NCBI GenBank assembly: GCA_038503065.1
Contig: JBCAMK010000002.1
Location: 1,240,001 to 1,304,000 of the forward strand
DNA length: 64,000 nucleotides
Source: Paragyromitra xinjiangensis
Taxonomy: Eukaryota; Ascomycota; Pezizomycetes; Pezizales; Discinaceae
Direction: 5' to 3'
Both the position numbers and the translations under genes were made by a program. How positions within the stretch are numbered: the first letter of the stretch is position 1; each line of letters opens with the position of its first letter. Under the pieces are notes generated by a model that saw only the letters and a list, made by a program, of their open reading frames with translations, was not told where the DNA came from and did not search any database. Shown one piece after another: positions 22,139 to 34,500 of this stretch.

Positions 22139-24867
22139 TTAATTCAATAAGTCTTTCGCCGCCTTTCTCCTCTTCTCCTCTTCTCTCCTCTGCTTCTTAA
22201 AGAAGCTATTACTTTCCTTCGGTACGCCAACTTTCTTATTATACTCCACATATGCCATCCCCTGACCACCACTAATCCCAGCCATATTCGCCATAGACCT
22301 TTTATATTTCGCACTTCCCTTCTTCCCCTTCCCTTTCGTGTTTGCGTTATAGCTAAGATTCTTAGCCCCGTCGAAATCGTCGCCTTCTTCCGCGCCAGCG
22401 TCGCTGTTCTGTAACATCACTTCTGCAAGGAGCTCCTTTCTCTCGGGGAGAGTGGAATACGCGAGGCCGGGCAGCGACTCGATGCCCTGGAGGTGGGTTA
22501 TGACTTTGAAGGCATATCCTTGGTCGACAAGGAATGCTTGGCGTTTGGAGGAGTAGAACATCTCTTGGGTGTCTTTGCTCACCAATGAGTAGAAAAATGC
22601 GTTGAAGCCCTCGTCGTTTCTTCGCTTCGCTCTTAGAATACGCCCTAACCTCTGTGCCTCTTGTCTTCGTGAACCGTAGTGGGAGGAGATTTGAATGAGG
22701 CAGGTAGCTTCAGGGAGGTCGAGAGATGTGTCACCGATCTTGGAGAGGAAGATAGTGTTGACTTGGTCGTTGAGTTGGAAATTGGAAAGAATCTGGAGAC
22801 GTTCAGACTGTGAAGTCTCGCCGAAAATGAAAGCCTTTTTAAGCTTGAGAGCATAGGCCTTCAATGCATAGACATTATCTGAGAAAACAATGATTTTATC
22901 ACCACGCTTCTCATGATAATCAATTAAGAATTGGCAAGCTTGAAATCTGGGTTTTGTCAGCGCAAGGAATCCTAAATAGATCTGTAAGTCGGCGATGGAA
23001 TAACGCTCACTTTCTCGGATTCATGATATAATGCAACACCTTCTTCCTCTGATCTGGTTCTCTCAAATACTCCCCATAAAACTCCGGCGTCATCGGGCAC
23101 CACACCTCCGCACATTGCACCTTCGCAATATGTCCCTGCTCCGCCAACTCCATCCAATTGGCTTCATACAGCTTCGGCCCGATCAAAAAGTTCAAATCGG
23201 TAATTTTATCATCCTCTCTAAGCAACGTCGCTGTGAGCCCCAGCTTGGAGTGTGTCGCTATACTCGTCACCACGCGTCTAAAAATCGAGGCAGGCACGAC
23301 GTGCACTTCGTCCAAAATCAACAACCCCCATTCACGAGACTGTAGAAAGTCCATCATCTTCTGAGAATCATGAGAACGGTTGCGGGAGTTGGTCACCATG
23401 GAATACGTTGACACAATGATACCAGCATCACCGCGGAAAGAAGCTTTATTATCCGAAGTGAAGACGGCAATTGCATCAGGATTGATGTTCGACCATTTGA
23501 TAAATTCATTACGCCATTGAACGACTGACATGGAAGAAGTTGCGAGGACGACCACAGATTTCTTGATCGTACAAGCTGCTGTAATTCCCACAAGTGTTTT
23601 CCCGGCCCCACAAGGCAACACGATAATCCCAGACTTTGCACGCCCATTACCAAACATCTTGGACAGCGATTTCTCTTGATATGATCGAATCTGGGCTTGC
23701 GGCTTTAGGTCAATATCGAGGTTGGCGTTCTTGCGGTCATTGCGGAAATCGTATTCTTCGAGAACTGGGTATCCAAGGTCAAGACATTGCTTCTGAACCT
23801 TCTCGACATCATCAGGGAGGATCTCGAAAGAGTGGACCGCAGTCGCATCATCGTCATCGTCTTTTTCGTCGTCTCCCAGGCCGGTGATAGACGCGAACAT
23901 ATCCTCCGCGGAATTTTTGGGTGCACCCGGCACTGCGCTAGCTCCAAGCTGTGCTGTCCCAGCAGCTGCTTTAGTACCCGGGATTACGAGAGCTCCCATT
24001 TTAGGCGCAGAGGCAGTGATAACTGCCCCGTCTTCGGTCTGTATTCTGGCTGGTCCAATCACGGGATCTTGCAGGAGCTTCTGCAGCATTGCAGGATCGG
24101 GTGATTCGACGAAGTAACGATTCTCCTTCAAGACAAGCTTGACCTTGCCGTAGCTGCCCGTACAATTTTGTATGAAGCTCACAATCTTCGGTGGAACTGG
24201 AATCTTGGAGAAACGGTCCATAACAGAGATGATATCGTTCGGATCAAGCCCAACGGAGACAGCAGCGTAAAGGGAGTGGGGCGTGAGCTTATATTCGTGC
24301 AAGAAAGTAGGACGGGACATTGGCTCAGCAATCGTAGTCAGGAAATCCTGCGCCTTATCAGCGAGAGTAGAGAACGACTCCAGGACGATAATTCCATTCT
24401 CGGGGTTGATCCATATCGGTCGTGTAGAGTGGTCTGGCTTCATAGACAAGTAGGAAAAGTCGTGTTTGTTGAAGATATGGGAAACGCTATCGCGGGTAAC
24501 GCTGACGGGCATAGCTGCTGGGCTACCACCACGGAGGGCATCGAGCGAGAATTTGTTTACTGCCGCCTTCACGGAGGCCTCTGTGCGTGGTGACGAACAA
24601 GGTTATGTTAGCCAGAGAGCAAAGGTGAGCTAGACGGGAGGGACAAACTGTAGACTGATTGTCCGCCTGTTTGTCCCTCGTCGCCGCTTCCGGCGTCGGT
24701 GCTATAGTCGTCACTGCTGTCGGCATCTTTGGCGGGCTTTGGACGCTTAGAGCTCGCGGTGGTGGCGGAGGAGCCTATAGGGAGTTAGTTCTGAGATCTG
24801 AGTAAGTGCCAATGGAGCGGTACAGACCTGCGAAGCCTGGAATAGGACCTTTGCGCTTTACTGGCAT
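22139..24867 (-). CDS. SSL2: TFIIH subunit XPB/Ssl2 (RAD25), 3'-5' DNA helicase/translocase
   Basis: Four exons give 847 residues, close to the yeast length: 24828-24867, 24649-24774, 23011-24580, 22139-22946. XPB is the TFIIH translocase that opens promoters for RNA polymerase II and unwinds DNA in nucleotide excision repair. The sequence shows the damage-recognition-like N-terminal domain ([17 protein letters not shown]), Walker A LPCGAGKT (about 380), motif II DEVH (about 479), [12 protein letters not shown] with the XPB-specific RED motif (about 510), and the second RecA lobe with [14 protein letters not shown]. The start [12 protein letters not shown] is on a tiny 40-nt first exon. The donor of intron 2 (24648) was picked for phase and gives YKASVKAAV; other nearby donors are possible. 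The gene diverges from the DUF4748-type gene across 493 bp. Confidence 0.96.
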
Positions 24868-25360
24868 GTCTTTGGAGATAATAGGTGATGCTGAGGTGCT
24901 GGAGGGGAGTTGGAGGGGAGTTGGAGGTGAGGTTGTCAAGAGACAAAGGTCGAGGTCCAAGAGCTTCGTGACCTTATCCGGTAAGAGTCTTGGCGCCACT
25001 CTGGGGAGCTGAGCCTCAGTGAGTGATTTACCGTGACTTGTGCATTTCTAGGACCGGTATCTCTGTCAAGCATCTCAATATATCCCCAAGCCTGGCCAGA
25101 AATATATCCCCAAGACCTTCAGCTTCCTGTAGAAACTCCAAGAATACTTCATGGATCCAGTATATTATTCCCACACATCCTTCCTATTGGAGGCTCTGCC
25201 CAACTGTCGGCACTCGGGCCAAGCGCCAAGCCCTATTGAAGGTGGTCTGACCTCACCACCACGAAATTCACTCCGTCGCAGGTTTCTCCAACATACAATA
25301 CCACTACACTCAATTCCCCGTTCACGAATATAATACAAAGATACCAATTTCTCAAAAATC
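24868..25360. promoter_or_regulatory. Shared divergent promoter between XPB and the DUF4748-type gene
   Basis: A 493-bp gap lies between the start codons of two divergent genes, so both promoters must be here. A short tandem repeat of an 11-bp G-rich unit (GGAGGGGAGTT, three copies, the last degenerate) occurs at 24901-24934, close to the XPB start. No classical TATA box stood out. Confidence 0.55.
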
Positions 25361-25865
25361 ATGAACACAGTGAGATCTCATATTCAAACCTATTCTTTTT
25401 CTTTTAAGTTCTTCCACTAACATCATAACCCAGGTTAAATCATTCTGGTATACCTCACAAACGCCCCCAGCATAGCACCAAAAACACTAACATAACCCTC
25501 CCAACCCAGGCTCGGATGGGGCTCCCTCGTCGTTGCCGGCGGTGGTGCCTACTACTTTGCAAAACAACAAATTAATGCCGACCGCCGCGAGAAGCATCTA
25601 AAACGTCTAGCACAGCAGCAATGTCAGCTACCCAATCTCTCACCACCATGATATACAGAATATTTGTTAACAAAAATGGTTATGGCGGATAGACAACGAC
25701 TCCCTCCTCGACCAAGACCCTGCCGGCTCTCCATCTAGAGAACGTACAAATGATCCTGCACCAACACGACATGCACCACAAACTGAACAAGACCGGATAG
25801 ATGAGAAGAGTAAATACGAAGCAAGTAACGTGTATAGAGCAAAGAAAGGGGATCGGTTTAGTTGA
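25361..25865 (+). CDS. Small DUF4748-type protein, probably mitochondrial
   Basis: Four tiny exons (25361-25369, 25434-25447, 25510-25622, 25693-25865) join in phase to 102 residues. The introns are 64, 62 and 70 bp, the first two ending in CCCAG. The N-terminus MNTVKSFW leads into LGWGSLVVAGGGAYYFAKQQ, a single hydrophobic glycine-rich segment followed by INADRREKH, which matches the small conserved fungal family with a W-G-AGGGAxYFAK-INADR pattern. The C-terminus YEASNVYRAKKGDRFS is also typical of that family. The N-terminal hydrophobic helix flanked by positive charge suggests a mitochondrial membrane protein, but this is inference. No single exon is long enough to be noticed as an open frame. 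Confidence 0.85.
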
Positions 25866-27421
25866 TGACTATGAGTGAAGCAAGCATGCTGGTGATGACG
25901 TTCAGCGGGTAACAGGTTCTGGGTTCACTTTTTGCTTGGATTAGGAAGGAATTGTTGTATATAACTATGTGCACGGGACACCTGCACGGTTAACGAAAGA
26001 AGCGGCAAACACTACCATACTATAGAAAAAAAATCATTTCTCCTCTCTAAAACGCCTTTAACAGTACAAGAGATATTAGAAATAACATTCATGGTGCTCA
26101 AATTATCTCCCTTAACCAACTCCAGTTCCCTTTCCCCCTCTCGCTCCTTAATCTCATCCTACAACCCACATTTGATCTACCGGCAGCAATGGTATAGACT
26201 CAACTCCTTACTGTTACTCTATTAGCACTACACCACAAGCTAGGTTTCGCCACGTGGTACCTCTCTCGCGAGTGAATATGCGATCGTCGTCTAGCAGCTG
26301 GAACCGCAAATGGTAGTGTGAAACCGGCCTTGGTATCAAGTGTTAGTGAAGCCCATATAGAAGGGTAATGTTTAGGTGAACAGGAAACGAGAACAGAAAC
26401 AACAGCGAAAAGACATACAACAATATAACTATACATAACAATCGCCCGTGGTGACTTCCGAGATGCCACCGGAAAATGAGCCTGCGAGAAATGGCGAAGA
26501 TGGATCCTAGGATGCAACATTGTAGAAAATCTGAACAGTGCTGGTCACGGGAAGCGAATGCAGACCAAAAAAAGACACAGAATATATCGTAATAGACAGA
26601 CAAACAACCAGATAAATATCTTCCAGACAAGATAGCTCAAAGGACCTAGCTACTGATTAGGACCTCGCCCTACACTTATACCACCACCTCGAGCCAGCTG
26701 CAACCGCGGCAACTAAGCTCCATAAGGCAGAAACAACCACCACTCGCGTGAGGAGGTGAGGGAATGGGGGCTTTTTCACATATATTACAACGTGCTCTTG
26801 GCGGTCTACATAAAGCACGCGCGTACACCCTACCCTGCTAAGACCGAAATTAAGACTTCTTACGTGCCTGTGGTGGGCTTCACCTACATCACACGAAATT
26901 GACAGGAAGGTTAAGTTCGGCAATGTAGGGAGCTGAAGCGAGCGGATGAGTCTACTCTATGTACTGATCGCCTGATTTACCGGTGCCGTCCGAGGATTGC
27001 TAGGATGCTTAATTTTGCAAGGTGGCTTCATGAGCCGGATGATATTACTATCAGAGTTGAGCTGTGGGCTAAGTTGTTGGTTGGTGGGTAATGACTGTGA
27101 TGCGGATATCACGCGAGGTGTTATATGTGCATGTGGTAGCAAGTCCGAAGTTTTTTTTGCTTTTGGGAGCTGGATAGTGGACTGATTGGGGGATGCCAAG
27201 GCTCACACGGGTGCGTCGAGTGATCGGATGTGACCGCAGGCGTCAACGTACGAGTTCAAGAAGCTTTGGACACCTTTATTAGCGGAATAAGTTTATTCCG
27301 GGACATGATATAACTGCATTAATGGGTAAGTCAAAGCTTAGGGAATGCTTTTCTAGAATGCAGGAATATGAAGGTCGACGCCATTAACATAACCCTGACT
27401 CCAAAACATGCGCCAAACCCA
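25866..27421. other. Intergenic region
   Basis: Short frames only (for example 26200-26630 on the minus strand); none resembles a known protein. No RNA gene or repeat is recognised. Confidence 0.4.
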
Positions 27422-28437
27422 CTACAAACTATTCCTCAAAAACAAACTAGTTACCAAATCCCTTCCACCGGCTCTCCTCTTCAACGCAGCAACATCTTTC
27501 TCGATTCTTGCTGCCGCCTCTTGTATACTCTCGTTTTCCTTCTCCTTTAGGGAAACTCTCTCCAGAGCTGCCTTAAGCTGTTCCCTTACTACCTCTACAG
27601 GATAGCTTGACAGCAACTGCTCAATTTCCCGTGCCACCAACACCCCTGTATCCGTCGTTAGAGAAGGCCTCAGATTTGGATTTCTATACGGTGGGGGCCT
27701 GGGAGGTTCAATTTGTAGCGGCTGTGGAGGAACAGGAGATTTCGATTGCCCCGGAGAAGTATGGTGAAAAGGGATATTCATCTGTGATTGGAACTGCGGC
27801 ACTGGCGAAGAGACAGGTGGTGGTGTGAGCGGATACATGTCGTGATTTTGATTCTGTGGGTCTTGGACCTGGCCCTGCTGCTGTAAGCACTGACCCTCAC
27901 CTGCCCAATGAGGGTCGTTCGAGGGAATATAAGCAGGGATAGGTGGATGATTTTGCGATTGGGAGTGAATATTCCAATTTTGTGGCTGCAGCTTAACAAA
28001 CGGAGATATCAGTCTCAGTAATGTCTAATGGCTACTTCATAACTACTTACAGCAGTTCCAACCTGGCCCCTTTCTCTATCTTCCATTTCTGTCTTGCTCA
28101 AATAAGCCTATCACCCGTATTGTCAGCCTATATACCCATTCCAGCTCACAGTTAAACCTACCATCAATTCCCCAAACTGACACGCTACGTCAATCCCCAG
28201 CTCCCTTTTCGCAAAATCCCATATCTTCTCTTCCTCTTCTGAACACATTGGTAATCTGCAATACAATCGCTCACCGCTTCTGTAACCCTTTCCATCCCGA
28301 CAAAGTGCATGAATGTGGGCCAGCAGAGAGAGTTGCAAGGGGAGGAGGTACGGAATGTGGGCCGGAGAACCAGAGCAGTAGCATTGAGATGGCTGCGAGG
28401 GAGCAATGGCAGGAAGGAAGGGACGATAGGTAGACAT
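27422..28437 (-). CDS. Unrecognised protein with Pro/Gln-rich centre and C-terminal coiled coil
   Basis: Three exons (28162-28437, 28051-28107, 27422-27991) join in phase 0 to 300 residues. The 54- and 59-bp introns have GTAGGT and GTAAGT donors. Residues 1-92 form a globular-looking domain containing CYCSGSPAHIPYLLP and LYCRLPMCSEEEEKIWDFA, with several cysteines. Residues about 112-200 are Pro/Gln/Asn-rich and disordered (QQQGQVQDPQNQNHD, LTPPPVSSPVP). Residues about 225-285 are a charged helical coiled coil (REIEQLLSSYPVEVVREQL onward). No family is recognised. The layout (small domain, disordered linker, coiled coil) would suit a scaffold or transcription-associated protein, but that is speculation. 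The promoter side carries the CACGTG repeats and a MITE. Confidence 0.75.
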
Positions 28438-28554
28438 GAGATCCTGGATAGCAAAAGTGGCTATGGAGGCAGGAGATGCAACCGTGTTAGGAGGCGGTGG
28501 GGGTGTTTGAGAAGGCTAAGGAGGGGTGACGCGATGTAAACGATGAAAACAAAT

Positions 28555-29625
28555 GCTTTCTTTGTTCTCTAGATCTACTGCGAGTCATGCAAGTGCGCAT
28601 GGGTAAGAAATGTAGAGCGTGAGCACGTGAGTGTGAATACGTTTGCGTGTTTGGTCACTTGGTCCTGTCTGACTACATGTATTTCATCAGGGGCATTGGG
28701 TTCGCCGTGCTGAATGTAGCTACGAAAACTGTTGGCAATAGAATCGCCTTACTCCAATCTCACTAGTTATAGTACAATCGCTTTATAAGAATACCACCGG
28801 GACCGAGAATACAGAAGAATATTCTTATAAGAAGGGTGATCTAACTCAATAGAGAAGGTTTACAGGGAAGACTTTACCAAATACGGGCTAGGGAGGTAGT
28901 TTCGGGGGGTGCTCCCCCAAGAATATTCTTATAAGTAATATTCTTATAGGACGAGTGTGCTGTAGAAGCTATATGGAGAACCTACGCACCAGCACTATCA
29001 GCAATGATAAGAGATGAGACAAAGTATAACTACATCCTCGTAAGGAGAGGTAATGGTGAAGATGGGAATACGGTTAGATACATATTTGGATGAAAATTAA
29101 GGCTAAAGCGGGACGACGCGAAGCCAAGAAAAAAGAAACAGCTTCTTTGTTTTCAAAGATCTTTCCAAGTCACGTAAGTACGCGTGAGTCGAAGCCTTGA
29201 AGCGTGAGCACGTGAGTGAGAATATATGTTTGACGCCCCACCCAACCCAATATATCCGCTATCTAAAACCGAAATAAGATCATTTCTATAGCGGAGTTAG
29301 GCTACCTGCTTCCAACACCGTACGAGTTTATGAGAGGGAAGTAGCATCTGCGGGTGGGAGCTAGGCCCGAATAGTACATGTAGTTACCTAGAGTTAGTAA
29401 ATCGAGGGAAGATACATGCACGCATAAGATCCTAATAGCTAGAAGAGAGGAAACACAGCTGAGCAAACATTGAGAGATCGAAATGACTGCATGACGGGTG
29501 ACGTCAGGCGGTTGAACACCAGCCTTGTGCGCAGCTCCATCCCTTTGTTCCCTAAATCTATCGCGAGTCACGAAAGTACGCGTGCCTGTTGGCTACAAGG
29601 CGCGAGCACGTGAGCGAAAACATGT
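28555..29625 (+). repeat. Three dispersed ~80-bp repeats each carrying GAGCACGTGAG
   Basis: Related blocks occur at about 28555-28640, 29145-29230 and 29541-29625. Each runs through a CTTTGTT..CTA.ATCT head, a CGAGTCA(C/T)G..AGT(A/G)CGC middle, and a GCG(T/C)GAGCACGTGAGNG tail. The palindromic E-box CACGTG lies at 28624, 29209 and 29607. They are all in the same orientation between two minus-strand genes. They could be transposon remnants or bHLH-type binding elements; the sequence alone does not decide. Confidence 0.6.
28771..28963. mobile_element. Pogo/Tc1-like MITE, 193 bp
   Basis: The ends form terminal inverted repeats: the left end TAGTACAATCGCTTTATAAG and the reverse complement of the right end CAGCACACTCGTCCTATAAG match over about 27 bp, most differences being C/T transitions. 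Both ends are flanked by TA, the target duplication of the Tc1/mariner/pogo group. Subterminal AAGAATATTCTTATAAG palindromes recur inside. No transposase is encoded, so it is non-autonomous. Confidence 0.6.
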
Positions 29626-29979
29626 ACCCGATGTCTCACTCCCGATGTCTCACTTGCTCTCGATACCATGGTTCCATCTCCGCACCATTCCGTAACTCGG
29701 TATCGTACGTCTCCAATCGTCGGAGACATCTGAAGTAGATGGCCGTAGATCCATCTGGTCCAAATTTCAAGTTACCACAACCACAAGAACCACAAATGCA
29801 TAAATTTGCAATCCAATACTCAAACAGTATTCACTGACACAGATGGGAAAATCCGCACGCTTTTTGATTTGATAAAAAAAGAGCACAGAAAGCTCAAAGG
29901 GAAATAATAGGGAAAAATAGCTTTCAAGAAAAAGAACCTCCCATTTTCATCCTCTGATTCCTCACAGATGAATCATCAT

Positions 29980-31533
29980 CTACATAATAACCTCATTGGA
30001 TACATCCTGAATCATACTAAGTTAGCAATTACGGTCCAAAAAATCCCAAACGGCAGAAACTTACCCTTTTCAACTCCTTAAATGGTAAGCTAACACAGTT
30101 CCATACCCTAACTTCATCCCCAACCTTACAGTCCCTACTCAAAATACTTACACTCTGTACCTTCACTCCATTCTTGATTACTGTCGTCGAATGCTCGCTT
30201 ACACTCATCGGTGTGCCCTCTACACGTGCCCATGCGCCCACCCTGCTCTGCCATCCAATGATCGAGTACAGTACACACGCATCATGCTTAATCTCCGCTT
30301 CCTCCAACACAATACTCTCCTTCACTCTGGCGCCGGCTCCAATAACCGCACGAGGCCCAATTGACACATTTGGTCCGAGCTTCGCAGATGGATCAACCTG
30401 TGCAGTCGGGTGAATGAAAACAGGGGGCACAATAAAAGCGCTCGGTTTCGAAATCTCGGGGGAGCCGCTCTGGAAAGCCTTCTGGAGGTAAAGCGCATTA
30501 GCAGGAACTGCAGAGCCAGCCGTCTTGATCTGACGCCAGAAATCGCGGGTCTCATAAACGAAGAAGCGGCGTGAGTCAGAGAGGGGGCTAAGAATGTCTT
30601 GTTCGAGGCGTAGGACAGAGGAAGAATCGCCGTCGGAGGGGTCGAGAGTTGGATCAGAGGCGAGGCGAAGCGCTTTGTCTTCCATGGCAGAGCGGATAAG
30701 TGAAAAGATGGAAGAGGAAAAGAGGTAAACACCACAATTGATTAAATTGGAGATGTGTGATTCGGGCTTTTCGACATAGTGACGGACCTGCGAGGTCTTT
30801 GGGTCGGATACAATACCTACGAGCAATATTAGTTCTGAAATGTATAAGTGGGTTGTGGGTTTGTTCTTCGCCCTCTAGGGCGGAACAGCCGTGGCCCCTA
30901 AAAAAACCCCCGCGTGATGCAAAATAAACGACCAAATATTCAACTTACATCCAAAGTTTCTCGCTGCATCATCGCCAACTCTCGTCCCCAAAAGGACAGC
31001 TTCAGCCTCCTTCTCCTCAAATACTTCCAACATCTCCTTTAACGGGAAGCTGCAGCACACATCCGCGTTCAATACGAACAGCCTCTTCGGGTTCCCTTTC
31101 ATGATAACATCTCTGAAATGATACAGCCCACCAGCAGTTCCCAGGGCAGTGTACTCGCGTAGGTATTTAATTGAGAACTGTGGAAATTCAGAAGCCCACT
31201 CGCGGATGTAGGGCGCAAAGACAGATTCCTCGTAGTATCCGATCAGGTACACTTCTTTGATCGAGGGGACCTTGGCCACAGCCGTGAGAGGGTGCCAAAT
31301 GAGAGGGTGTCCTGCAATTTCGAAAAGCGGCTACATACAGAGATAAGTAAGGAAGCTTCATCTTTGATTTAGGGAGATTGGTGAGCAATACCTTGGGCAA
31401 GTCTAGGGACAACGGCCGGAACCGAGTACCTCTAGTAGGACCTCCAACCTTTAGCGGGGAAAAAGAAGTCAGTTCAACAGCCCCACCACTACAATTGGAG
31501 GGTACGAACGAGAATGAGAGCCTTGTTAGACAT
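29980..31533 (-). CDS. GDP-mannose pyrophosphorylase alpha-like protein (GMPPA family)
   Basis: Five exons give 413 residues: 31510-31533, 31392-31448, 30949-31330, 30065-30816, 29980-30006. The nucleotidyltransferase signature VGGPTRGTRFRPLSLDLPK/PLFEIAGHP is rebuilt only by joining the first three exons. LFVLNADVCCSFP is the metal-site region and CIVSDPKTSQVRHYVEKP follows. The C-terminal half is a left-handed beta-helix of hexapeptide repeats (VDPSAKLGPNVSIGPRAVIG). The last nine codons lie on a separate exon and give the conserved ending KELKRDVSNEVIM. GMPPA proteins regulate or assist GDP-mannose synthesis from mannose-1-phosphate and GTP for glycosylation and cell wall. A catalytic role is uncertain because the alpha family is usually regulatory. 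The 132-bp third intron is the longest in the gene. Confidence 0.93.
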
Positions 31534-34500
31534 TATGGAGATTCTTGGAATAGATGGAAGGAATTGTAATAGTATCTATGGCTTATGGGGTATCGATGGA
31601 GATTATGAGGGATGGTGGAGATATATTCGGAGAGGAGGAACACTCCCTTCAGAGGGGTCTCGTTGCTTAGCTTCACTGCAGGGGCCTGTCCTCGTGGCAC
31701 TTTGCGTCGCCAGTGTTGGCCAAAGCGACAGGTGAAGACGCAAGTGGCTAGTGCGGGGGTTGCACAAACATTGAAACGACCAACAATAACGTTCATCAGT
31801 CAACGTCAACAGCTTTCTTTTCTTTTGGCCATTTTGTGGAGTATGTACCCTGGCTATTATTCACCACAGGCCTGGTCCTGCAGCCAATGACCTCATTGTA
31901 TTGGTCTGAGCTTCTTTTTGTGTTCGCGTAGAAAAAGCAAAGGCTTTCAAAGAAAGCAAGCACGTCCCAGTGAAGAAGTCTGTTCCTTAGGAGGCACCAC
32001 AAGAAGCTGTGAGTGATCATCTGTGACCAAAAACCAACCCAAATAAATATTCATCGCTGTCGTCTTATAGACACACGTATTCGCATACCCCATATTCGAA
32101 ATCCTTCCCACAAGCAGTCAGATCCAAAAAGCCGTGCCCCCGGCATCCCTATCTTCGTCCAAGGGCACTAATAACGTAGCTGGGCAGTGCCCTAAGCCCT
32201 TGAAGTTTTTCCATAGGCTTACCATCGTAGCTCCCAAAGATTTTTGGTCCTTGGAGCAACTTCGACCACCTAACCGCTGAGATCATAGTAGCAAACCTTT
32301 TAGGGCTCCAGATAGGATTCTTAGAAAGAGTTAGATCCAATAGACGTATAATTTCTACCCTCAATTCGATTAGAACCTGATTTTCATGCATGCATCCATA
32401 CGATGTGTACATAACATATCGTTTGTAGAAGAAACCTCATTTCCCAGCCCGAACACACAGGATCCAGCGGCGACAGCCGTGTCGCTAAATCGTAGGGAAA
32501 GGCTATCATTCAGGCTTGGTCAGGAGGATTGATAAGGGGACATGGCACCCAAGTGCGTTTACCCTGCGGGCAAGGCATATCAGACCTCACGCAATATAAA
32601 TTTTGCACGCAGAAATAGGAGTGTTACTTCCCATACTCCCAACTCTTCACCATCACCTTCGAACGGTCACGCTCGCACAATTCATGTCACCCAAATCATC
32701 AATCCAACGTCGCTAACTCAGATCAAGCACAAAATGAATTTCGGAATAGTCGCCCAACCTAAAGTCGCTATAACGCTGCCGCTAATCCGTCATCGGCTTC
32801 ATTAAGCAACGTCAATTTACCATTGGTCGACCCACAGAGACAGCCAAGTGCACTATCAACCTATTTCGGCAGTCTGTCCTTACCCTGCTATCCGGTGCGA
32901 TGACATTGCTACCGTGGCTGCATTGTAGTAGCTACAGAGGCCACTGTATGCCGTCACTAATTACAAGGGCAAAATGGCGTTGAACGGTCGCCACGGCTAC
33001 ATAATATTGGATGGACTATCCTCAAGTCTTTGATCCCACTTAAGAATCAATCTCCGGGGTTCTCAGGTGTATTCGGTGTAACATTAGCAAGGCCTCAGGC
33101 TGGTTAAACACACACATTTATATCATGGAGTGAGGGTATCGATTCCTTACTTCCCTCGACACAGATTATTCAGGTGATAAACTAATAGCATACCAGCAAA
33201 TTGTTGGCATCCTACCCACCAACATTTGAACTACGGAGTAGTAAAAAAAGTAACTGGAGCCAATATAATCCAAGTTAACTGTACGGATACGACATCCTGA
33301 TATCAAATTTGGTGACAAGCCCATAGAGCTTCAACACCTCTCGTTAGCAACAAAATACGAAAAACTAACGAATATTCACTTTGAGTTTATCCCGAAGTTG
33401 AGGGGAAAGTCGATATAGGTGGGCATGGAATCCCATAGAAAGGCTAGGTTATATGTTTTCAGCAACAAGCTATCTTTCAAATACATAGGCAACACCGAAG
33501 TTCTAAACTGACCAGCAAGAACGCAAATTGCTTACACAAATTTGCCTATCCAGCTTGATTTTTAGGGATAGCCAGCTGATTAGAGACTCTCAAGTAGTGA
33601 TGCCCACGAGCCTAACTGGCTGGAACACCTCAAGCTTTATATCTCACGAGTCGAGCCTGTTCGATCTTTTTTCTATGAAACTCGAGCCTGACTAAGCACA
33701 CATGGTGTATACAAGACCAATGGTTGCTCTTGCGATAGTATTTTTCTCATTGCCCACTTCTGAGTCATAGTTTTGTTCATCGTGGATTTTTACGTTGTGA
33801 TTACACTAACAGTGGCTGTGGCAGAATTTTGCTTCAAAGCTCGAGCTTATACACCCAGTTAGAACTTTTCAAGCTTTACCCTCCAAGAGCCGAGCTTGAT
33901 CGAGCCCAGCACCTAGCTCTAGTCGAGCCGGATCGTAGACGTCACTACTCTCAGGCAACAAATGTAGCTATATTACTAAGAAACTGCCCCAGGAACCGCT
34001 GCCAAGAACGAGTACCGCATCTCGAGCCCGAAGGAAATGTGAAACTCTTCTAGCGTCGTGAGTGAGCCTTCCAGTATATTCCTTCTTCTAGTTAGGTCAT
34101 TTGAGGGATTCACTAATGCTAACTCGTTACCCAGGCGCATGAAAGCCCCCTTCGCCCAATGAAAACTCGCGCCAGTGAAACAGGCATATATAAAATTCCC
34201 CATAATTTAAAGTAAAGTTAAGTAATATTTATTATCTTAAAGGAAAATAGTCACCTTTTATAATAAGATATGGAGCGACAATATACTCTAGTTTTCTAGG
34301 AAATGGCCGGCGCAGTAGTCTTTCCATCCGTCGGTCGGTGGAACACAAAGCCCGCCGGGGTATCCATTAGCCCATTGGCACAACCATCTCCCGAGACGGC
34401 GAAAGGAATGCGCAAGCCCGATAGTTTTAATTACAGCTACATAAACTAAAACTCTGAAAATGCGAGGCAGATGAATTTTTGGCCGCGTCAGCCGGTACGT

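Larger units (their letters stand above)
28438..29979. other. Intergenic region with MITE and CACGTG repeats
   Basis: No gene is supported. The stretch contains the inverted-repeat element at 28771-28963 and three related repeats carrying CACGTG, annotated separately. Confidence 0.5.
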
